Shown here in pieces: positions 23,301 through 31,313 of a DNA stretch of 64,000 nt. Origin of the DNA: Astropecten irregularis. Its lineage: Eukaryota > Echinodermata > Asteroidea > Paxillosida > Astropectinidae. The stretch covers positions 3,410,001-3,474,000 of the forward strand of contig OZ020248.1 of the NCBI GenBank assembly GCA_963971285.1, read 5' to 3'. The notes below the pieces were generated by a model, which saw only the letters and a program-made list of their open reading frames with translations, was not told the origin of the DNA and did no database searches. Positions within the stretch are counted from its first letter, which is position 1; each line of letters begins with the position of its first letter. A program made the translations under genes and the position numbers.

Positions 23301-23814
23301 CAGGCCCTCCCATAACTCCAAGCAGTCTTTGAGAAAGATCCTGCTAAATGATTGAAACGTCAGGCCCCCTAAAACTCTAAGCAGCCTTTGAGTAGAGTCC
23401 TGCTAGGATCCGAAACGTCAGGCCATCTTATAACTCTAAGCAGCCTTTGAGTAGATCCTGCTATAGGATCGAAACGTCAGACCCTCCTATAACTTCAACC
23501 AGCCTTTAAGAAAGATCCTGCTATTAGGATCGAAACGTCAGGCCCTCCTAAATCTAAGCAGCCTTTGAAAAATATCCTGCTAGGATCGAAACGTCAGGCC
23601 CTCCTCACGTCAAGACGTCTTCGTATTGGCTCAGAGTATGGAATGAAATTATACAATATATCAACTCACCCGTCCGCTGATTTCCTTGAAATATGACCCA
23701 TCTCTGCATGTTGGAGTAAGCGAAAAGGTATACAACATGATTATGACAGCGCATAACTCCTTACTATCTTTCATCCCTTTCCTCATAACCCCACCCCTCC
23801 TCTTCCCTCTCAGC

Positions 23815-23845
<31 letters not shown>

Positions 23846-24548
23846 ACATCTTTGTCACCTCCACCTTCTTAAAGATCTGTATACTATTCCTCTTATAAGT
23901 TTTATAGCTTTACGTTATGTACTCGTCTAACATTCCAAATATTTGGACAGACAATACTGGTGAAAAGCTTCAATTTCAGCAATCCGGTTTTCCATTTTTC
24001 TTTCTGTGCTGAACAATATACTTAGGCATAACCAAGATGACTATCCAGGGCCCTTTTCCAAACCTCGGCTCCGGCTCAGGCTCCGGCTCCAGCTCCATTT
24101 CTTGAGTCAATTTTAAAATAATGGGTATCAAAATAGAGATTTTATGGATGACGGAGCCGAAGCCGGAGCCGGAGCCGGAGCCGAGGTTTGGAAAAGGGCC
24201 CAATGTTACATGACCCTACCATAGCGATATGCTGTTTTCTTTCGGGGTCAGACTATAATATTGGGTCTTTTTCTCTTGATTTGTGTTCCACGGCTACACG
24301 TATAATTTTGCTCTTCCCCTTATACCTGTAATTATACACACGTATACATACAATACATATCATGTATTTAATTAATTCATGACTGGACAACTTATAGCGA
24401 TATAGCATAAAGAGTGGTCTAAATCATGGCATCTTACCTTTCTCACTTTCCCGTTGTCTAAATTCAGCTGGTCGAGATAGCCTGTTCGTAGCCTTGCACA
24501 CTCGTCAGAAGGAACATTTTCTGGCTCAATGTCACTAAACGTTGCCAT
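20324..24548 (-). CDS. PH-PTB (DOK/IRS-like) adaptor, distal copy, complete CDS
   Basis: Six coding exons, in transcript order, are 24548-24438, 23703-23670, 23049-22789, 21909-21706, 20862-20719 and 20406-20324. They give 278 aa. Exon sizes (111, 34, 261, 204, 144, 83) and phases match the proximal copy (102, 34, 243, 201, 132, 200). PH is at about 22-130 (RTGYLDQLNLDNGKVRK, then RWVIFQG, then the W-D helix region LRSWDTVVKSYF). PTB is at about 136-235 (ESWVV start, RWELTRVSDYW, closing helix ESESHARRIRLCLDRVL). The tail is short and Ser/Pro-rich, ending GDELR. Position 182 is Ser where the proximal copy and most family members have the VRxYG arginine, so phosphotyrosine binding may be altered. 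The exon carrying ATG starts one base before it after a TTATTAG acceptor, so a non-coding leader exon lies upstream, beyond the assembly gap. Confidence 0.87.
20922..21392. mobile_element. R7 MITE interrupted by an R1-subfamily element
   Basis: The left R7 arm (CTTTACGAAACCAGGGCTAG, GGGCCACATGACGAAGCCGA) and right end (CATTTCGTAAAGACCCC) enclose about 300 bp of R1-like sequence (about 21050-21345: ACGTATAACTTATTGGGTAT, CTGTATTTATCCAGAAAAG). The whole lies in intron 4 of the distal PH-PTB gene. Confidence 0.6.
21462..21698. mobile_element. R2 MITE abutting a splice donor
   Basis: The ends are GGGGCCAATTTCATAGAGCT and AGCTCTATGAAATTGGCC. The copy lies in intron 4 of the distal PH-PTB gene. Its outer edge is only about 7 bases from the exon 4 donor (exon ends at 21706). 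Confidence 0.75.
21975..22430 (+). repeat. perfect 228-bp tandem duplication
   Basis: Positions 21975-22202 and 22203-22430 read identically from ATTTCACATAGGAATG to GCTTGAGATACATGT. The unit includes the left third of an R7 MITE, whose remainder follows to 22567. It lies in intron 3 of the distal PH-PTB gene. Confidence 0.9.
22332..22567. mobile_element. R7 foldback MITE
   Basis: The left end GGGCCTTATGAAATAAAGC pairs with the right end GGTTTCGTAAAGGCCCC. The centre has GCCTTTCTTCGGCTTCGTC. The left part is also present in the first half of the tandem duplication. Confidence 0.65.
23262..23605. repeat. R5-derived ~58-bp tandem array (about six copies)
   Basis: Units of GCCTTTGAGAAAGAT, CCTGCTA, GGATCGAAACGTCAGGCCCTC recur about every 58 bp. 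They are the same arm as in the RPL38 intron 1 array but with different point variants, so the two arrays expanded separately or have diverged. It lies in intron 2 of the distal PH-PTB gene. Confidence 0.82.
23815..23848. repeat. C tract followed by (CA)n
   Basis: A run of about 16 C is followed by about nine CA units. Confidence 0.85.
24048..24201. mobile_element. R6 foldback MITE, compact
   Basis: The arms GGGCCCTTTTCCAAACCTCG and CGAGGTTTGGAAAAGGGCCC are perfect complements and run into GGCTCC/GGAGCC hexamers. This is the cleanest copy of the family's ends. It lies in intron 1 of the distal PH-PTB gene. Confidence 0.75.
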
Positions 24549-24650
24549 GCTAATAAATGCCAAATAAGAAACAACTTTCATTCATACAGCGATGAGTATA
24601 AAGAAATATTAAGAAAGATTTTAGGCTTTGCATGGTGACAATAATTGTAT

Positions 24651-24880
24651 GTTGATCGGTTTGCGGAAACACCATGTAAGAATCGTTCGTAGTTTTGCAC
24701 TTCTTATTTCGTCGCACTTCTGGTTAGCTCTCAACGTTTCGACTAGCCTGCTCTAGTCTCCTGATGATGACTAGAGCATGCTGGTCGAAACGTTGAGACC
24801 TTACGAGAAGTGCGACAAATTAAGAAGTGCGAAAGTACGAACCGTAACTATATTACAAGGTGTTTCCGCAAACCGATCCA
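24651..24880. repeat. large imperfect palindrome beside the assembly gap
   Basis: The arms GATCGGTTTGCGGAAACAC and GTGTTTCCGCAAACCGATC enclose matching inner arms (GCACTTCTTATTTCGTCGC; CTCAACGTTTCGACTAGC / GCTGGTCGAAACGTTGAG) around a short loop near 24765. It probably is a foldback element. It ends 18 bases before the N run. Confidence 0.8.
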
Positions 24881-24897
24881 CATAAAGAATGATCCCT

Positions 24898-25097
24898 NNN
24901 NNNNNNNNNNNNNNNNNNNNNNNNNNNNNNNNNNNNNNNNNNNNNNNNNNNNNNNNNNNNNNNNNNNNNNNNNNNNNNNNNNNNNNNNNNNNNNNNNNNN
25001 NNNNNNNNNNNNNNNNNNNNNNNNNNNNNNNNNNNNNNNNNNNNNNNNNNNNNNNNNNNNNNNNNNNNNNNNNNNNNNNNNNNNNNNNNNNNNNNNN
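24898..25097. other. assembly gap (200 N)
   Basis: Exactly 200 unknown bases, so the real length is unknown. Confidence 0.99.
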
Positions 25098-25528
25098 TAG
25101 ACCTCAAATTTCTAATAACGAGGGAAAACCGATGGCCATTCTCAAATTACATCCATCATGACTATGCTGCATGCTGCTGTCATTGACCGTATGTGACCGT
25201 GTATAAGATGTATACAGTGAAATAAAATATCGTCTGCATTGGAATGAGTAATGGTGCAGAACAGTTAGTGGTTCATCAGCGTCTACAGTACAGTTTATGC
25301 AAATTTAGGAATAAACTAATTCGGTATTGGATGTTAAAACTGTAAATTAGTAAATTATTATTAATCTTTTAAATTATTTGAGTGAATAATACGGTTTCAT
25401 GGTATTTTGTCTTTATTATGTGCAGTGTATGAAATTCCCACAGGAAATTTGGGTTCAAACCGCTGAGAGAGACAGACTACTTTGTTGATGCCATCTGTGT
25501 CCCTCATGAACTTCAATGCTGATTACCT

Positions 25529-26135
25529 GGGGCCAATTTCATAGAGCTTACTGAGCACCAAAATTTTGCTTAAGCACCAAAAACCTTGGCAAGTGAATAA
25601 AATCAGTATGCCAGCCAAAACTCCTTGTGAATGTTATGCTCATAGGTCGAATACAAGTCAAAAGCAGTAAACATTACATGAAAATTTGATTGGTTATATC
25701 TGTTTGATCAAGTTTAAGCAAATTGTGTGCTTTAAGGGATGGTACAGAACTGGTTTTTGCAACAGAACCGTTGCTGACAGTGAAAGCACATTATGTAATC
25801 CATCATATACCTTAACTGACAAACCTGTAGAAGTTTGAGGTCAATCAGCCATCTGGGTCACGAGAAAATAACGAGAAAACCCGTTTACACATTTCAACGG
25901 TAACATGCGTCCATAAATAAAACGCTTCGAAGCGATTTATTCAAATCTGAAAATAGTTTTATTTATTTCTCAACGAATATGGCATTTCAGACAAAAACAT
26001 TTCATGGGATGTTTTCTCTTATCATCACCATTATACTGTGTAAGTTTTATGTGACTGTGTGATTTTGAAGTGTATTTTGTTCGTCTTACCAATTCTGTAC
26101 CATCCCTTTAAGCAGCTCTATGAAATTGGACCTTG
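25529..26135. mobile_element. R2 MITE with nested R3 TTAA-MITE
   Basis: The outer element is R2 (GGGGCCAATTTCATAGAGCT at 25531; GCAGCTCTATGAAATTGG ending at 26132). It is split inside its right arm by R3 at 25736-26107, flanked by TTAA at 25732-25735 and 26108-26111. Uninterrupted R2 copies (60846-61083) read GTGCTTAAGCAGCTC at the same point, so the TTAA target is the R2 sequence itself. Positions 25098-25528 show no gene. Confidence 0.88.
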
Positions 26136-26189
26136 GTTATACCATAAGTCTTAAAGTAGATGATTCTCCATGCAGAATAGCTAAAGATT

Positions 26190-26214
26190 AAAAAAAAAAA
26201 AAAAAAAAAAAAAA
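26190..26214. repeat. poly(A) tract
   Basis: About 25 consecutive A. No retroposed body was recognised upstream. Confidence 0.7.
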
Positions 26215-26258
26215 ATATGCGAGAGCGTATGTGTTAATGACTTTGCATTTATGCCGCA

Positions 26259-26454
26259 CAGTGGCGTCACCAGACTTTTGAGTCTGGGGGGGCACAAGGG
26301 GGGCACTAGCAATTGTTGGGGGGGGGGCACTACAATATATTTTATATTTTTTTTCACCAACCCAAATCTCAAATGGGGGGGCACAAGGGGGGGCACGAGG
26401 TTTTCCAGGGGGGGGCACGTGCCCCCCCTGGCCCCCCCCTTGGCGACGCCACTG
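26259..26454. mobile_element. hAT-type MITE with 8-bp target duplication
   Basis: The ends are CAGTGGCGTCACCA and TTGGCGACGCCACTG. ATGCCGCA occurs directly on both sides (26251-26258 and 26455-26462). An 8-bp duplication and CAGTGGCG ends are hAT features. The interior is dominated by G runs on the left and C runs on the right. Confidence 0.85.
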
Positions 26455-26726
26455 ATGCCGCAGAGAAACATAATAAATTGTCGCCATTACCCAAATTTTA
26501 TGCGTGAATATGGCCTACATAATTTTAGGAAACCTACATGTGGGTCATTATATTTTTGTGCACAGTTGGTTTAATTATATGTTAGGCTCAATAATAGTGA
26601 TAACAGGTTTATTTAATATTACTCTGAGAATTACTGTATACATCATGCATGACCAAGCCTGCATGTCGCGATAATTTTATTCATTTACTGTTCAACACTC
26701 GGGCTGTCTTTGAGTTTGTCCAAGGG

Positions 26727-26985
26727 CCACGTTCACGGCCCTGCTTAGCAACTATTACAAAATGCTTACCATGAAATTTCTGTCTTAATAAAAACATGAT
26801 TAACAACCAAATGTTCATGTGTTGTGTATCACTTGTGATTGTTCTTTGGCTGTTGTTCGCTGACCATGAATATCAAATTGAAATTTGGTTGCTAATCCTG
26901 TTTTAATTAAGACAGAAATTTCATGGTTAGCAAACTTTTGTGCTAAGCAGGCATGCGGGGCCGTGAAATGTGCCCCAGATATTCA
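26727..26985. repeat. R2 MITE copy, diverged ends
   Basis: The left arm GTTCACGGCCCTGCTTAGC and right arm GCATGCGGGGCCGTGAAATG pair. The core (TTAACAACCAAATGTTCATG, GACCATGAATATCAAATTG) is R2. Confidence 0.6.
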
Positions 26986-27599
26986 TTAAAATTCCAAACA
27001 TATTCTTACAATACCCAACTCTGAATATCAACATTCACTGACAATTATTAGGTAATTACATTGATTAAATTACATGGATTTTCATAATTATTGTGTCATA
27101 ATATTGTAATAAATTCATTTTTTAGGAAGAAAAATAATAACGAAAGCTGAAATGCTCTAGTTGGAAATGTCACTACACATTACACGAAGCATGCTGTTAG
27201 GTCAATTTATACATGTACGCTGGGCGTAGTAGCGCTGTTGGCACGCATTAGCCATTATTACAAAACGTGCTGCCACTGCAGATCCGAACCAATATGAATA
27301 CATTTATATATCCTTCTTTGATATCGTGCATATAATTTACAATCCACTTTATTATAACCGGATATGTTTATTTCGGCTACTCCGGTTTCCTTAAAAAAAA
27401 CATTCCTCGTGTGTTTACTATTATTTCCCCAACTGCAGAATGCAATGTACCCTGGCAAAATCTATAATCAACATTTCCACCTGAATTGAGAATGAGACGC
27501 CATCACTTTGCAATATTACAACTATTCTCGTTCATTTACAATGCCGTATATTTCGTAAATATTCACTGACGGCATAACGGATGTCGTCTTATGACCTAC

Positions 27600-27870
27600 C
27601 TTATGTGTGCTGGTCAGTTCGTGTTATTTCTCTACCGCGTGATACCCAAATGGTCGGTGCTGATGCGCTGAAGACGGCGTGGCATCGTTGAGTCGATGAT
27701 GATGAGAGTGCTGGACAACAAGTAGCCGTATAATGAGCACTGTGAACCCCACGGGATGCCCGCCCAAGGCTCAGTCTCCTGGGCACTGCGGTCGCTGTGA
27801 AGACAGAGCCGTTCTCATCGCAAGTCTCTGCGTACTGGTGCGTCTCGAGATTGTCTTCAATTCCAAAACT
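27600..27870 (-). promoter_or_regulatory. candidate leader exon/promoter of the distal PH-PTB gene
   Basis: This segment is richer in G+C and CpG than its surroundings. On the minus strand it ends at a consensus donor (CATAAG|GTAGGT, exon end 27600). The coding exon 1 of the distal PH-PTB gene begins after an acceptor one base before its ATG, so a leader exon must exist upstream. This is the best candidate, but stops in the joining frame mean it would be untranslated. Inference only. Positions 26986-27599 and 27871-28390 show nothing else. Confidence 0.35.
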
Positions 27871-28393
27871 CGAACCAAAACAAAATCCTCTGCTATATAC
27901 AAAGATGAATCATTCAATATCTGTCCATTATGTGACTCACATGTCCATTAGGAACAAAATTTCAGCCTATAGAGAAATCCTAAAATGGAAACTGATGTAG
28001 GTCTGTGCAATTTTTATCATAATTTTCACCGGTCAGACGTGTACGCCCACTTATAGTGCTGCGTCAATCGGGAGCCAATATTGAAGAGCATTTCGTGGAG
28101 AGGAATGCCCGCTGGACTTGATCGTCAAGATGTCTAGGCGTATTTTGATGAGGACTCCATAATTAGTAATAATTATCAATAATTATATTTTCCTGTATTG
28201 TGTTTTGTTTTCTCTGCAAGATTCAAGGCGATAATATTAATACCCAGGTTCTGTCGCGACATTGAATGATGTTTCAACAAACTTGCCTTGCCAAAAATAT
28301 TTGAAAGCAAACTAAACTTCTTTGCCACGATAATTTGCAATACTTATTTTTCATAATTCATAATTTTCCTTCGAAGAGATAGAATTGTCAGGC

Positions 28394-28692
28394 GCGGTTC
28401 TAGAGTCAAATTTGGTTGTTGTTTTTTTTTTTGGGGGGGGGGCTAGAAGAGCCATTAATTTTTTTTATTTTCCAAAAAGGGTGCGTGGAAATAAACTTGC
28501 ACAAACTCAATTGTGACAGATGAATTTTGGGGCGATCAAAGCTAGCTAATTTTGTCACCCCTCTTTTTCTTCTCTTTTTGAGTCTTTCTATCTATTAATG
28601 TGTTTCTCTTCTGTATTTTCCTTTGTTTTTCCTTTTCTTTTGCTGGAGGAAAAGGGGGTGTGCCCCGGCACGCCCCCTGGATCCGCCCCTGC
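28394..28692. mobile_element. hAT-like G/C-run element, ends mismatched
   Basis: The left end CAGGCGCGGTTCTAGAGTC matches the element at 29327-29698. The right end GGATCCGCCCCTG is a hAT-like terminus but does not pair with the left, and no target duplication is visible. It is probably a recombinant or truncated pair. Confidence 0.45.
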
Positions 28693-29326
28693 CTAATAAA
28701 GATGTTATTAATTACTAGAAAAACCAGTAATGACTAGATGGAGATGACTCAGGCTTTTAATTTACGGCAGCATTATTCGTCGTAGCGCCACATTAGTCTG
28801 TCACATCACAAAATGAAGGAATCTGGTGGATCATATCATGATCAGATGATTGTGTGTGAACATTATAATGTGATGAATGTGGTTTCCCATGCCTGTTATC
28901 TGCACTGGTGTCGATTTCTTTTCATGATTGGGGGATGATTGGTGATTTGTTGTCCTATGCGAGGGAGCGAAGCGACCGAGCGGGGGAGGCTGTGGGAGAT
29001 GGGTATACCCCCCTCCCAAACCAGGGACTTTTTAATAAAAACAGAGTCGAAAAAACGCATTTTAGAGCATTTAAAAACGGCATTCAGAAGAATTAAACAT
29101 TATGTGTAGTATAAATTTACTGCGAAGACACAAAAAACAACAAGGATCATGTAATATTTCTATACAATAAACTTGAATGATATTCAACCTCAAAATATTG
29201 GGGGGGATGATAATACATGCCATCCCCCCACCTCAAATAATTTTTTATTGGGGGGATATAAAGTAAAGAAAAAGATAGGAGTACGACTGGGACGCAGGGA
29301 CAGTTGAAAAAGAACTTTCATCAGGT

Positions 29327-29698
29327 CAGGCGCGGTTCTACGGGGGGCTAGGGGGGGGGCTGTAGCCCAGGCGCGGTTCTACGGGGGGGCTAGGGGGGAC
29401 TGTAGCCCCCCAAAAATTGAGTCTAGCCCCCCAAAAGATGCAGGTGAACAAAACAAATCTTGAAAATACTGAATTTTTTCAGTTATTAAGCGCCAATTAC
29501 ATAAAAAACGCGTTGTGTGGGCTATAATGTGCATGTTTTTCGACCTCTAAAAAGACATAGCAAAAGCGAGTGTTAGAAGAACCCAAAATATTTAGAAGAA
29601 CCCAAAATATTGGGTCTTCTAGCCCCCCCCAAAAATAATGGCTCTTCAAGCCCCCCCCCCCCCCCCCCCCCCAAATTTTGACTCTAGAACCGCTCCTG
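29327..29698. mobile_element. hAT-type foldback MITE with 8-bp target duplication
   Basis: The ends CAGGCGCGGTTCTA and TAGAACCGCTCCTG pair with one mismatch. CATCAGGT is duplicated at 29319-29326 and 29699-29706. The left arm is itself partly duplicated (a second CAGGCGCGGTTCTACGGG at about 29369). The right arm has a C run of about 22. No transposase. Positions 28693-29318 show no gene. Confidence 0.85.
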
Positions 29699-29706
29699 CA
29701 TCAGGT

Positions 29707-30543
29707 CTTCGGTAAATACGAACGGTGATAGTGCAAGTGGGGCTACGTATGAAGCAAATCAACGAATTGCTAATGATTGTACAACCACATTTATAAATAC
29801 ACGACAATCTTGTTAGCATGGTGAAAACAAACAAAACATTAGACATCATCATTAAAAGTTCACTATTCTCAGTGATTTTTATCTAAAATTAGTAGAGGGC
29901 GCTATTAATGTTATGATGAAAGCATTATTTTTTCCTTATTTGGCCAATTGGTGGCGCCCTGCATTATGTCATAATCGAATGCAATCTTCGCTTATCAGCA
30001 GATGTGCGGAACCGGTGATTTAATGCTTGTTAAATAGCCTGTTATTTCTTCTTTTTGGTTACACTGGAGAGATGTATCAACATGAATGAAAGGTACTGGA
30101 ACATGTCTGCCAATAAATTTAACGTAAAGTGTTCAGCATTTTACCATATCCGAAAAATATAGCATTTTTTATAAGCTGACTGACTGAAGTTTCAAGCTCA
30201 ACCTCAAGTACAAAGAAAATGCTTTCAATTTTACATTACATTTAGGCCTAAATCCTACTTTGAATAGGCCAAATTTTCAGCAACACTTCTTCTGTACGGG
30301 GCTGGAGGATAAAGAGTGGGAATCCACAATATGCTTGGTTCATTTATTTTTTAGTGAGAAAAAAAAGAGAAATCGAGTCAACTTCACACAAGTCAAAAAT
30401 CAGCACTCGACATTCATACATTAGGATTAGAAATTTACATTTTTGGGGTGATTTTACATTTGTGAATCATTTTCTTTATTTATTGTCTGTTGAATTCCTT
30501 TGATTTTGACCAGTTGGTAATCACAAATAGCATTTATTTTCAC
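29707..30543. other. no gene recognised
   Basis: AT-rich. A short inverted GAGGGCGCTA / TGGCGCCCTG pair at 29893-29960 may be a small MITE remnant. Confidence 0.4.
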
Positions 30544-30552
30544 CAAGAGAGG

Positions 30553-30913
30553 TAGCCCCACTAGTGTGGCACGAATTTTCGCTCAAGCTGCTCCATCCTT
30601 AGCCACACGTCCAACCGCCTGATATACGGGGGATATGTTCGGCTCTGGTGCGCACCCTCTTGTCATCACATTTCACACACTTTCTACATACACAAATGTT
30701 CCTTAGTATCTGATCTTTCCAATGATATATTATTCAAATGATTTCAATCTTGTATTCATCTATTTTTCGGTCATTCACTGGTGCTACACCGGCAAGTTTA
30801 ATGGCGCGGGTCGCGCACCAGAGCCGAACATATCCCACGTATATCGGGCGGTTGGACGTGTGGCTAAGGATGGAGCGGCTTGAGCGAAAATTCGTGCCAC
30901 ACTAGTGGGGCTA
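30553..30913. mobile_element. Mutator-like MITE with long TIRs and 9-bp target duplication
   Basis: The inverted arms are about 105 bp each (30553-30657 and about 30808-30913), start TAGCCCCACTAGTGTGGCAC and differ at only a handful of positions. CAAGAGAGG is repeated directly on both sides (30544-30552 and 30914-30922). Long TIRs with a 9-bp duplication are typical of Mutator-like elements. The 150-bp interior encodes nothing. It lies 401 bp upstream of the ERCC6 start codon. Confidence 0.88.
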
Positions 30914-31313
30914 CAAGAGAGGGTGCTTCTGCAAAGCATTGTGGGATACATCTGGGTCAAACTGAAAGTTCATTAACACAGTGCTTAAAGAGAATTTCAC
31001 ACGGACTGTCCGAAAGTAAGCAAGTGGTGGTGTCCTATCGACCCTTGTGCATCCCATAATTCCTAGCTATTTGTGATATGATATCACAATCAATCAAAGT
31101 AATAACAAACAGTTATTATTTTGAAATTGTATTTATTGTAATTTAATTGTAATAATTTAATTATTGATATTAGTTAATCATTTTGTAATATGGTACGTTG
31201 TTGTATTTTGGTTCTCCAATATACAGTGAATGATCATCAGCAGTGTAGTGTTACATGGATGCTAAATACACTGTTGATGGGTCTGTTAGTTATCTGCTGT
31301 ACACACGACCAAT

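Noticed and set aside
23661..23898. ORFs over the C/CA tract
   Set aside because: Low-complexity readings; only the 34-base exon at 23670-23703 on the minus strand is supported.
13873..24548. One protein with PH-PTB-PH-PTB layout
   Set aside because: The second unit's first exon has its own ATG with an in-frame TGA just upstream and no acceptor between, and the distal copy has a convincing terminal exon with a stop at 20324.
26181..26574. ORFs rich in Pro/Gly
   Set aside because: They are readings of the G and C runs in the hAT MITE.
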